Of a stretch of DNA of 64,000 bases, positions 11,773 to 22,569 are shown piece by piece. The position numbers were made by a program, and so were the translations under genes. The notes below the pieces were generated by a model. That model was not told the origin of the DNA, made no database searches, and worked only from the letters and a program-made list of their open reading frames with translations. Positions within the stretch are counted from its first letter, which is position 1. Every line of letters begins with the position of its first letter. The stretch comes from Arachis hypogaea (Eukaryota; Streptophyta; Magnoliopsida; Fabales; Fabaceae), in assembly GCF_003086295.3 (NCBI RefSeq), contig NC_092044.1, positions 191,001 through 255,000 of the forward strand. Direction: 5' to 3'.

Positions 11773-12033
11773 TCAACGCCAACCAATATCCGTGTGCAAT
11801 TGTGAATCCGATTGCCACAACTTATTCTTATCCATGGCAGTGCGGTAATACCATGAGGATACTTCTTGTCTTCTAGAGAACATCATCTTCATACAAGAGA
11901 TCTTCTCCTTCAACACCTTTTGCAAACCTGATTGTATCAACGCATCATTAACTTGTATTTGCCACAAGCCAAAATTGATTCTTCCATTAAATTTTTCTAT
12001 TTCAAGCTTCACAGCACTTGAATATCCTGACAT
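11773..12033 (-). pseudogene. copia gag N-terminal fragment
   Basis: The frame begins MSGYSSAVKLEIEKFNG and continues FGLWQIQVNDALIQSGL. This is the typical start of Ty1/copia (Tnt1-like) gag polyproteins. The frame degenerates after about residue 45 and further gag-like sequence is only in broken frames down to 11536. No capsid zinc knuckle or pol domain is present. Inactive. Confidence 0.75.
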
Positions 12034-12332
12034 TGTTGCAACCGTATACTGGAATAGTATAACTCAACTGTAGACCGTGCACTAGGAAGGGTCCCCAAGA
12101 AAGAGAGGTGGGTCACAATGGACACACTTAAATACCAGGTATTTCCTTAGCCAAAATCTTTTCAGACTGCACTCTCACAGTGTCACACTGCCTTCCAGTA
12201 ACAACAACAGCAACCAAAGATCAACCTCAAGCTACAGGACAAAATTCTTTTCTGATGTGGAAGGTAAGACTAGGCTGCAACCACAGAGCATACTAAGAAT
12301 AAATCCCACCGAACCGAAGCTCTGATACCACT

Positions 12333-12751
12333 TGTTGGGAATAATACACCATTCCCCTTGAGAAAATACCTTTCACAGAGAAATAAAATAGACACAATCA
12401 CAACACAAGAATTTAACATGGAAACTCCAATTACTGGAGAAAAAACCACGGCCGTTGCCAAATGACAACCAGAGAATATCATTATGTGAAAATTGTTACA
12501 ACACATAGACTTCTTTCTCTCTAACACCGCCACCCCAGTACACCCACACTCTCTCAAAGCAAATATTTAACTACACCTCACAACACTCTCTAATCAAAGA
12601 GTATAGAGGAAAAGAAAAGTCAGATACAAACTTTAAGTGTTTTCGACTGGTGCAAAAAATATAGAGAACTTAGCCTCATATTTATAGCCTAGGCCACCCA
12701 CTCCATTTACTATCCTAAGCAAAGTGGGACTAATTCAACCACATCCTAACA
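12333..12751 (-). repeat. copia LTR (419 bp)
   Basis: On the + strand it starts TGTTGGGA and ends CCTAACA, so it has short inverted ends in TG...CA form. On the - strand a TATA-like box (ctataaatat, near 12690) lies in the LTR, fitting a U3 promoter. The PBS follows two bases after its inner end. A clean target duplication could not be confirmed because the far end of the element is rearranged. Confidence 0.75.
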
Positions 12752-13003
12752 TGTAATATACCTTTTACTAAACAAATTGCCATCTAATTCGGTCGGATAT
12801 CTGTAGTAAATTTTTTTCACCCTTTTAGATTCCTGCTGTCCGAGGGCATGCAATATCACATTCTTCAAAGCTGTTAAATTATTAACTTCCGGTGTCATAT
12901 ATGTAATTATCGGTTGGTCCGATCTAAAGACAATTGAACCTTCTTCATCATACACTATTTCACCATCGTAATGAATGGATAACAATGGATTTTCCGACAT
13001 CAT
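12752..13003 (-). pseudogene. MuDR-like transposase N-terminal fragment
   Basis: The frame starts MMSENPLLSIHYDGEIVYDE and goes on with LTALKNVILHALGQQ and KKIYYRYPTELDGNLF. This ubiquitin/PB1-like N-terminal module is common at the start of MuDR/MULE proteins in legume genomes (from memory). The frame is cut at 12752 by the copia LTR, and nothing of the transposase core follows. Upstream (13090-13155) is an unusual GC-rich inverted/direct repeat that could belong to the same MULE. Confidence 0.55.
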
Positions 13004-13093
13004 TGCAACTATGTTAACAGTGATAAAGAAAGTAATTAGAGAAATTGTGACTACTTGATCTCCAATAGGCCTACTTTTATCTCCGAACTCATC

Positions 13094-13151
13094 ATAGAGT
13101 TCGCCGGGGAGGGGGCGACGAACTCTATATAAATTATAGAGTTCGCCGGGG
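13094..13151. repeat. GC-rich direct and inverted repeat (gaactctat / atagagttc)
   Basis: The 16-mer atagagttcgccgggg occurs at 13094 and 13136. Between them, cgaactctat (13119-13128) pairs with atagagttcg (13136-13145) around a 7-base loop, giving a 10-bp perfect hairpin. It stands out from the AT-rich surroundings. It may be part of a MULE end or upstream region. Confidence 0.7.
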
Positions 13152-13194
13152 GTGCGGCAAACTTGCCCTTAATCCAAAAAAAAAAAATCGTATA

Positions 13195-13358
13195 ATGGAT
13201 CCTCTCAATTGTTAAAAAAAAAATTGAGAGTGTAAAGTGTCATTTCTAGCCCTTCATTATTCTCTCTCTCATATTTATTTTTGGTCTCACTTATAAAATT
13301 AATGGTGAGAGATCACACTTTATTCTCTCAATTATTAAAAAAAATTGAGAGGATCCAT
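13195..13358. mobile_element. 164-bp MITE with about 50-bp inverted ends
   Basis: The left end ATGGATCCTCTCAATT and right end AATTGAGAGGATCCAT are perfect inverted repeats. The similarity continues inward: ctctcaatt-A-tract-aattgagag is followed by gtgtaaagtgtcat on the left and its counterpart (atcacacttta on the + strand) on the right. No coding capacity. Target duplication not clear. Confidence 0.8.
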
Positions 13359-14650
13359 TCCCCTAATTATAAACCTGAAAAATATTTTTCTGGAAAAATA
13401 ATAAATTATTTTATTTTATAAACGAAAAAATCCTTGTATTTTCAGTTTTTCTTTATTTTGTTTAGTATTTGTACTTTTAAATATTTTGAAAAAAAAAAGC
13501 TGTGAAGTACTAGTAGTTATGTAGTTAATTGGCCTGAGTGTAGTCTGTATCTTGCTATAGATTTTTTTAAAATACTAAACCTGGCCTGTTATTTAGCCTG
13601 GCCTAACTTAAAACTTGTTAAAAGGCCTCATAATTTTCTTTTACAAAAATAAAAATATTATTTAAAAAAATTATTTTTGATAAAAATATTTATATGTAAT
13701 ATGTCATATTTAATATTTATAAAATTTTTTAAAATTTTAAAGTATTTAAAATATACAAAATTATTTATGATAAAATATAATATATTTAATATAATTTTAT
13801 TAATAATAAAAAATTATTTATATATTTAATTATGTGTTAACAGATCTAAGCAAGCCTGACAAGTTAATAAAGTTAATTAGTGAGTCTAGACTTGATCTGT
13901 TAACATGTTAAGATTTTTACAAAAACTTGAATCTATATCTATTTTATAACAGATTAGGCCAGACTAAATAAAGACCAGACTACAAATTTCTGACAGACTA
14001 CCTGCTATTTTTCCACCCCTAAGCATATATACGTTTTTCATTTAGCAAAAATTTATTTGCATTCTCGACTATTTTTTGTAGAATTAAGTGTTTTCGGAGC
14101 AAAAATCAATTGCCTTCCAAACAGCAAAATTTTTCATTTTTAATTTTAAAAATAATTAATACAAAGTAAAACTAAATAAAAAATCTTTCAAAAAAAATAT
14201 TACACGTTTAAATTTTTTTGTTAATTAAATTTAATTAAATTAGTTTAATTTAACAAAAATAGTTTATACTAATATTCTAAATTTTGTTGTTCAACTTGAA
14301 TAGATTTGATTTATACAAAAATTTGGATGTATAATATTATTTTTACAGAAAAACTTTGTTTGAATGAGGTTTGAATGAAAGAAAAGAAATAAAGAGAAGG
14401 GGAAGAGGGGGGAGAGGGAGATGGAAGTTGGATGAATTTTTAATTTCAGTATGAATGCAAGGAAAATAAGAGAGAAGGAAATAATAATGAATTAACGATG
14501 CTATCAAAAATAATTTTAAGATTTTTTTTAATGTATATTTAAATATTTAAATTAAATCAATTTAAATTTTAAAATACACCTTCTAGTTTCTAGTTCGGTG
14601 TTGTTGCACACTGTAAGTTGTAACTTGTAACATTTGCAAATTGCAAGCTT
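13359..14650. other. intergenic, degraded repeat sequence
   Basis: AT-rich, no genes. Between about 13540 and 14025 there are repeated ggcctg/ccaggc-like words and a right end ccacccctaa. This resembles short non-autonomous hAT-like elements, but the left end is not clear. A purine-rich tract lies at 14388-14425. Confidence 0.35.
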
Positions 14651-14660
14651 GCGTCATTGA

Positions 14661-14706
14661 CACGTGCCGCGAGCTCATTTGCTTTAATTTTGTACAGGTG
14701 CACGTG
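14661..14706 (+). promoter_or_regulatory. pair of G-boxes upstream of the KH gene
   Basis: Two perfect CACGTG palindromes at 14661-14666 and 14701-14706, 40 bp apart and 74 and 34 bp before the KH-gene ATG. They lie in the proximal promoter or 5' leader. G-boxes bind bZIP and bHLH (PIF/MYC-type) factors, so light or stress control is possible but not shown. Confidence 0.5.
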
Positions 14707-14734
14707 CTTCAATCCACACACTTAGATTTCATTG

Positions 14735-17700
14735 ATGTCTAACAACAAGCGTCCGCCGGACCCCGCTCCTCTCCCCGGCAGCGCCACCGCCAAGCGCCGC
14801 CATTTTCCGCCGGAAACTGTCTTCCGTGTCGTGTGTCCGCCCTCAAGGATTGCGGATCTGACGGCCCACACCGGCGACGGAGTTAAGATTCTTGTTGATG
14901 ACTCTGCTCCTCCAATCTCCGATCACGAATGCATCCTAGTTGTCGTAACCGCTCCATCTGAGCAACCACCAGTTACTGCCGGTGAATGGGAGGGTGGAGT
15001 TGAGGCTTCACCGCCTCAGCAATCTCTTGTTAGGGTTTTGGAACGAATCGTGGAGCGTGAAGAACACGGTAGTAATCAGAACGCGAATTCGACGGTTTCG
15101 TTTAGACTGGTTGCTCCGAGCTACCAGGTTGGGTGCGTGGTTGGAAGAGGAGGGAAAATTGTGGAGAGGATTAGGCAAGAGAGTGGCGCCAGTGTTAGGG
15201 TTTTAGCAAAGGACCAAGTTCCCCTTCCTCCTCCTGGAGATGAGTTCATTCAGGTTTGAGCTCACTTTAATAAAAGATTAACATCTAAGGTTCTGATTAA
15301 TACCTATTCTTCATGCACATACATAAAATTTTACAGATATGACTTATAAGGTATAAACTTTTGATCCAATCACAGGTTTTGAGAAAAATTACCCCGATAC
15401 TTAATGGTGTGACAATTATTTTACAAATTAAGTAATTTTCACTTCTGTAACATGATCTTAATCTTATACTATATATGTGGCCTGTAATGCTTTTTTGAAT
15501 GATTGAAAAAAATGATAACTATCTATAACTTGTGTATGTGTGATTTTGATTGTGACTCTCTCGCACAACATAGATGTATTGATTTATCGATAGAATAATG
15601 CTAATTTCTGTATTACAATTGCAAATTTGATGTTAATCAAGTCACATTACTTGTTCCAATATTTATTTGAGAAGGCTTGGTTATCGTTGTTGTGATGTAT
15701 GTAGATAACAGGAAACTTTGGTGCAGTGAAGAAGGCGCTTCTCTCTGTTTCAGCTTGTATTTTGGAGAAGGAGGCATCCAATTCTGGCGCTTTTAAATCT
15801 TCTGGGCCTGGGGGACACCATGGAGCAGCACCACCTCACCATGTTGAACCTCATCGTGAAAGATATGGTCCTGATAGTCACACCAGGGGTTATGCTCCTT
15901 TTCCTGGGCCTGAAAATGCTGGGCATGGTCATAGGCCGTTTATTGAAGAGGATGTTATCTTCAAGCTATTGTGTCAGCACGATAAAGTTGGTAGTCTTAT
16001 TGGGAAAGGGGGTTCTGTAGTTCGGGCCTTGCAAAATGATACTGGTGCATCCATACAAATTGTTGACACCGGACCTGATTCAGAGGAACGTGTGGTTGTG
16101 ATAGCTGCACGAGAGGTTCGACAGCTTAACTGTCTTTCGTGCATAATACACTTGGTTATTGTCTCTGCTAAATTCACTATGTCTGTTTGTAAAGAAAATC
16201 TTTCGATTGCTCATACACTTATGATATATTTGTTTTTGGTTTGCACACGCTCCAATACTGTTTTAGGTGAATTGTGGCAGAGAATTATAGAGCTGCAATT
16301 TCTATGATATTTGTCAAGGTTAACAGAACAAAGTTGATATAACCTTCTGCAGAATTCAGATTTAAAGCATTCTCCTGCGCAAGAAGCTGTTATCCGTGTT
16401 CATAATCGACTTACAGAGATTGGATTTGAACCTAGTGCTGCAGTTGTTGCTAGGCTGCTTGTGCGTTCCCCACAGGTAGGCTGCCTTTTGGGCAAAGGCG
16501 GTCTTGTTATATCTGAAATGCGAAGAGCCACGGGTGCCAGTATACGCATTTTTTCAAAAGAACAAATTAAATTCATATCCCAAAATGAAGAAGTTGTACA
16601 GGTAACGGAGTTTAGACATTAGCATGAGTTATATATACATCTTTAGTCTTGCATACAAAATCATTGGAAATGGCAAAAGGAAGCTGTATATTTTTCCATG
16701 CTTAAAATAATTTATTAGAGAATCACATATTTATATCTTTCCATTGGGTTTTATTCCAAAAAAGAAAGGTAAAAGTCCCTTGGATCTTATATATATAATA
16801 TAATTTGTATTTTGGTCACTTCCCTTGATGCATGTCATAAAGATTTGAGTAAGTTTAATTTGGCTTTTGATTGCTAATACCAAACCCCGCTTTTATTGAT
16901 GCATGATTTCTTCAAATCTTGAACGGTAAAATGATGACTTTTAGATCATTTATGACTTGTGATGTTGAATAATGAGTTCTATTTCAGGTTATTGGGAACA
17001 TACAATCCGTACAAGATGCTTTGTTTCACATAACCAGCAGGATTAGGGAGACGATTTTCCCAATGAGGGCTCCTCCAAATTTTAGCGCACCGCCACACAT
17101 GCCTCCGTTCCCAGACATGCCACCTTCATTTAGACCAAGAAATCACTTGATGTCCTCTGGCCACCCCGCTCATCCTGTTGGCCCTCCTCATGGAATTGAC
17201 CATTCAGCTGTTCCACCACCGCCACCTGATCAACATGGATTTTCACATGGTATGGGTTGTGGTCCACCTAACATGGACCGAGCTCCATATCCTCGTGGTT
17301 ATGAAGGACCTAATTCTCCAAGGTTGTGGAATCCTATGGTGAGTTTCACTTTCACGGATTAACACCTAGAGGCTTCCCTCTCCAACAAGAATGATCATAT
17401 GATACCTTCGTCTTTCAGGCAGTTAACAGAGGAAATCCAGGTGGACCAGCTGATCCATCGAGTTTGGTTCCAAGAAATGGGACCCCTGGAAGGTGAGTGA
17501 GTTTTGATTCCGTTATTGGCTTTATATCACATTAGTTCATAACTGTGTGTGCTGTATGTACCTAAGATTCTATATTGCTGTGTTATTTGCAGGAATGGGA
17601 ACTCATTACATAGTCCAAATAGCTCAAACGTTGAGGTCACCATCCCTCACATGTATTTAACCCATGTCTATGGGGAGAACAACAGCAACCTAGTCCAGAT

Positions 17701-17979
17701 TCAACAGGTCTGTTTTAGCATCTTCGTTATTCCTTCCTTATTGAATAGTGATAGCCTCAAGTGAGTATACTAATATGATGTTAGAAATTCGTGTTAGACT
17801 GTTACTATTGTTCTGACCTTTGGTTCGTTTCTCAGATCTCGGGGGCAAATGTGGTCGTTCATGATTCAAAACCTGGGGGAACTGAAGGCATTGTGACTCT
17901 GTCTGGAGCAGCAGATCAAACACAATTTGCTCAGAGTCTAATTCAAGCTTTCATTTTATGTGGGCAGACTGCAGCTTGA
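14735..17979 (+). CDS. KH-domain RNA-binding protein (HEN4-like, five KH repeats)
   Basis: Seven coding exons join in frame to give 620 aa: 14735-15253, 15705-16115, 16353-16601, 16988-17338, 17419-17492, 17593-17707, 17836-17979. All introns are GT-AG. KH2 (about 121-196) has GRGG, KH3 (about 257-330) has GKGG, and KH4 (about 341-415) has GKGG. KH5 (about 548-615) has a divergent loop, GENN. The first repeat (about 29-77) has the flanks FRVVCPPSRI and VKILVDD but lacks the GxxG loop and helix. A Pro/His-rich linker (about 420-510) separates KH4 and KH5. Such poly-KH proteins (HEN4, FLK and relatives) bind pre-mRNA in the nucleus and act in splicing and processing of floral regulators; the target here is unknown. 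Best positional match is Arabidopsis At1g51580. The start is ATG at 14735, the first in frame. Confidence 0.93.
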
Positions 17980-19345
17980 GACGACAAAGATAACATGAAA
18001 TCTAGGAGGCTCTCTATTGTTTAGTAGTGTGTATACAAGTTTTGTATTACAAATTTAGCATATTCTTCGTGAAGGGTTAGGAAAATATGATTGATTTCAT
18101 ATTCAACTAAAATTGCAAGAGGGTAATGCAATTGTGTTATTTTTTGCATCATTGCAAATCTTATGAGTTTGCATTTTGCAAAATCAAAACTTGCTAGAGA
18201 AGGGATGATTTTTTCCCTTCCAAATTTGTATTTTTTTTTTGAATTTGGAGTAAAGAACTAAACTTATTCACCAATTTAAAAAAAAAAAACTTTACACGGT
18301 TTACCCAACAAAGAATTTTCTGTTCAAGTGTCTAGCTTATTTGATGGATAAATATCTAAATGCACTAATTAAAACAAAACGCAATCACATTTCTCATTCC
18401 TTTTTAACTTTGTTATCTCTGTATATTTGTTCGTTGTTTTTTTTTAATCTTTTGACCCTTTTCTTCACTCTTCTATTATGTATATTTTCTTCTTATATCT
18501 TTCTCGCAACCTCTGATTTGTTACTATGTCAAAATTCACACATTTTGCAATTTGCACTATTCTTGGATTTTGAGGTGAATCTGAAAGAATCATATTTCCC
18601 CGCCCACCCGTTACGCGAAGAATTACTATTAGGTGGTCCGAGAGTAAAATAAAATGATTTACTCTTTTCAATCAATTTATACAACATATGCTAAAATAAT
18701 TGTCATAAAAATTTATTAAGGACTTATTATTCAATTAATATATTAATGTAAGTTATAATTTAATCCAAAGTGCCTAATAATTTTTCTTGTGCGAAATATG
18801 CTTAATTTGGCAAAAATATGTTTTCCTCATTTCACAATAACAACGTTTAAAATATGTTTCATTTCAAACACATTCATGCAAAATACTATTTAATCACCAA
18901 GGCACTAAGACATTAGGAAATTGTACCTTTTGCGTATTCAAGCAAGTATTTCCACTTTTGCCTAATATTAGAAATAATAAAAAATTTTATTTATTTAAAT
19001 AAAAAAAACATAAAACAAAAATTGCAAATCAGAACGCACATCCTAACAAAACACAATTACTACTCGTTAGTACAACACAGCATAAAGGGAGTGCATTGGT
19101 ATTTGGTAATTGTTCAGCCCCCGGAATAAATCAAAATCCTAATCCTAAAATAAAAGGCCAAGAATACATGACAATTTAGCAATACATTGATAGAAAAACC
19201 ACCAAAAAAAAAAAAATACATGATGCTCCTATGAGCATTTTCCAACCAAAATAAAAAGGACTAATAATTCTCATCTTCTCATCTTAAAGCAAACACTCTT
19301 CTCACCCTTATTCCATGAAAATGGGACCAAAATATAGAAGGCCTG
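17980..19345. other. convergent intergenic region KH / ZML
   Basis: Holds the 3' UTRs of the KH gene (+) and the GATA gene (-) plus AT-rich sequence. The open frame near 18341-18652 has low-complexity Leu/Phe/Ser composition and no splice or homology support, so it is not called. Confidence 0.4.
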
Positions 19346-21828
19346 TCATGAAGAATCCTCAACATCAGCTGCCACTGTTTGTACCATCTGATTGGCCTCA
19401 AAATCTTTATTCTGAAAAAAATGTTTAAATAAAGGGAAAAGATTAAGTTTATGTAAGAAGAAGAGTATGAATCATTATAGTAAATATAGTGAGTGCATGG
19501 GTTCCAAGTTCCAACCTCATTCTTGTTTAACTGAGAATTATGTCCAGCCATGGACGCGGCTCTCGATAGGTCCCTAAGAGTTCCCTATGGTTCAGAAAAT
19601 GCATATCAACATATCAACAATGAAATCAAAATTAGTATATTGCAAAGAATATAATTGAAGGAAATCAACCACAGTTGTTTAACTTTCTAGTTTTAAGATA
19701 TTAATGTTCACTTGTAGAATAGAATTGAGAAAATAAAAAGAAAGAAACAAACTTAAGGTATAAATATGAATGTCATTCACCTTATTTGCCCACATAAGTC
19801 CACAAGCATTGCAGAGTGTTCTTGGCCCTTCAGGTCCACGTCGCATCATCGGTGTGCACTTCTCACTAATGCCGCAGTGCCGACAACTGACATATTTTCG
19901 AAAATATGGAAAGATGGACTTAAAACTTATCAAATGGACTGAACTCATGATTTTCATTTTGAGCCATAAAATCCACACCATATAATCATTATCATTACAA
20001 CAAGAAAGCCATTTTCCACATGGTGGGGTTGGCAACATCTAGAATAGAAATTCAATTTCTTTTTTACCCTCTTGTTCTCAAATATACCGGTGGACTTACA
20101 CGATATCTTGTTGAGATCCATTGTTATCTGATGACCAGCTTTCATTTGCCCCCCAGTTTGCTGCACCTGATGCAGATTCATCATGATTGGGCTTAGAAGA
20201 TGTAAACTGACCTTTATTTCTTTGCATCCTACAAAAGTCACTTGTCTTGTAAGCTACTACTGGTGCAAACATAACAAAATAATATTGCCAGTAGGGACAT
20301 GGATTCGAGTATATGTTTAATTATATGATCAAGTAAGTAGACAGAAGGATATACAGAATCTTATATCCTATATTTACTATAATATTACATTTCACTAAGA
20401 AAGCTAGAGTTTTGGGTGAGTGTACATATCTATCAAGCTCCCATAAATGAGAAAATACTGAAAACAACAAAATAAAGCAAGCAGAATGGAATGTCGATTT
20501 GGGACAATTTAGAAACTCACTCGGAAAATAAAAATATAAGAGATCCTGCAAATGTATGATAATGATGACAAAGTTATTACATGAAATTTGAGATGAATGC
20601 AGGCTCTTGAAGGAACTTACCAATGTGTTCTGTTTCCACAGTTTAATGTTATTAACAACATAAAGCATGTAGAAACATAAATTGAGTATAATAATTATCA
20701 AGCTACATCTTGGTACAAATATTCCAAGCAAGGTTTATGATAGTAAGCATCATACCTTAATGCTACTTCTTTACGAACAGTATAGCGAATTTTTTTGTCA
20801 AAATTTCTTTCTTTCCTTTTTTCACGAAATCTTAGCAATGAGGCTAATCTTTGAGGGACGCTGAACTTTTGTGGAGTACCAGTAAATCCCTGCTGAAATA
20901 CTTCATGAGCCATATATTTGACAACCAAAAGACTATCGATCAAAATTAACGACATAAAGGTAGTACCTGGTTACTTTGGTGGGGCAATATTGGCATGGCA
21001 GGCATAGTTGGAGGTACTTCACGGCCTCCCAATAGTAGTAGTACAGCTTGAACCTAAGAATGCATCCTAAGATTATCAGAATTGTTTTCTTCTATGGATC
21101 AAACTACATACAGGCAGTAGTCCACAATTTTACCGAAAATAGATCACTATTTGCCATGGACAGAAAAGAAAGGAAAAACCAAAGTACAAAAACCTAGGCA
21201 AATATAATAAATTTGTACATATAGTGACCCAAAAAACTAAAAATTCTGTACACTGTGCTGCCCCTACTGAACTTCCTTAGAGCAATATTAGCCAAATAAA
21301 CAGCTCAGGATCCACAAAGTAGGCACAAATTTTTCTACTTGATCATGACAAGAATTATACACCATGTATCTTAGGAACTAGTATTTGGTATTTACTAACA
21401 AAGAAAGCATGTCAAACAAAGCTCAAATCATGCATCCTAGACTAAACATTAGGAGTAGTGCCATGTCAATGCAGAATGTAAAAAGCAACTCGGATAAGTT
21501 CATGCACCTTTTCCGGCGACACAGAGTCAAATACATAAACTTGGCCCTGAAAAGACAATGTAAGTTGATCCCCAACATCACCCCCTTGATCGATCATCGC
21601 CGTGTGATTCTCAGGCAGGTTTCCATGATTAGAAGGGATTTCACCTTCAACACTCTCACTTCCACCGCAGTTAGTATCATCACCATTATTCTGATCATCT
21701 TCCATCCCATTCCCGTTACTCATATGATGCAATCCATGATGCTCGTGTTCTTGCACGTATGGCACATGCATAGGATGCTGTCCCTCACTCAAGTGTATCC
21801 GAGAATCACCCCCATGAATACCATCCAT
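19346..21828 (-). CDS. ZML: TIFY-CCT-GATA transcription factor (ZML1/ZML2, GATA24/25/28 type)
   Basis: Seven coding exons on the - strand: 21828-21508, 21053-20967, 20892 or 20889-20756, 20228-20100, 19886-19781, 19584-19516, 19411-19346. They give 303 or 304 aa. The TIFY domain (about 88-122) has GQVYVF and continues across the first intron to [10 protein letters not shown]. The CCT domain (about 148-181) has [19 protein letters not shown] and [11 protein letters not shown]. The GATA zinc finger (from about 225) is C-x2-C-x20-C-x2-C with CRHCG and CNACGLMW, the longer spacing of the plant ZIM-like class. These nuclear factors bind GATA sites; Arabidopsis ZML1/2 act in cryptochrome and excess-light responses. 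They lack the Jas motif of JAZ proteins, and none is seen here. The third exon has a tandem acceptor (cagcag) that can add one Gln. Probable 5' UTR exon at about 22260-22560. Confidence 0.95.
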
Positions 21829-22569
21829 GGCACAAAAAGCTAAAACCACCTTCAAAAATTGCAAAAGGATTACTTAGGCATAAAGGCAGGCAAAGAAAAC
21901 AAAACCAATGGTAACAAAAAAGGGAACCAAAGTATGGACCATGGAGAGCTTGAAATTAGTCCTGCAAACCAAGCTACTCATACATACAATCAGGAAATTG
22001 TATTGACATAACTACAAAAGCATCATCATCATAGTGAAGGAAATTGTGTAAATCATAATATTTCTACCCAGTTAAAGTCAATTAAACTGTTGTAACTTCA
22101 GCTGAGTTTTTAGCTAAAAGTACAATCTTTTAACACCAAACAATAATCAGATAAACACCAAACACTATTTGAGCACCTCATAAATTCAATCAAACAATCC
22201 ATAAGAGATTTCCTTGAATTGAACAAAAGGGTATTATAAAAAACAAAACTTTTTCGGTATTAGGGGAAGGGACCAACAGTTGAGGCAGTTGGTAGAGAGT
22301 GAGTTGATCCGCACAAGAGCCCAGAATCAAAACAGAAACCTTCTTCAAGCTTCGAAATTTGAAGTAGTGGAAAAAAAGGGGTCGGATTTGAGGTTCGGGA
22401 CAAGGAAGGAAGTGAAGAAAGAAGATGATGATGATGAAGAGAGAGCAACTCTTGTATTATGAATTGGAAAGGTTATGTTTTGATGCTTTGGTTTGTGTGG
22501 GTTTGGAAGAGATGATGAGATCAGGAGAGGGACAAGGAGACAGTGCTTTGTTGCAAGTCAAAAAAATTT

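Larger units (their letters stand above)
11504..12751 (-). mobile_element. internally deleted copia-type LTR retrotransposon
   Basis: Read on the - strand: LTR 12751-12333, primer-binding site 12330-12319 (TGGTATCAGAGC, the plant initiator-tRNA-Met type), untranslated leader, gag start at 12033, degraded gag to about 11536, and a polypurine tract at 11515-11504. Protease, integrase and reverse transcriptase are missing. The internal region is only about 0.8 kb, so the element is a non-autonomous deletion product. Its LTR lies at the end of a MuDR-like frame and cuts it off. Confidence 0.75.

Noticed and set aside
12319..12330. tggtatcagagc-like sequence as part of a tRNA gene
   Set aside because: It is the primer-binding site next to the LTR; no cloverleaf or remaining tRNA sequence is present.
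18341..18652. 103-aa open frame downstream of the KH gene
   Set aside because: Low-complexity T-rich sequence translated as Leu/Phe; no gene structure.
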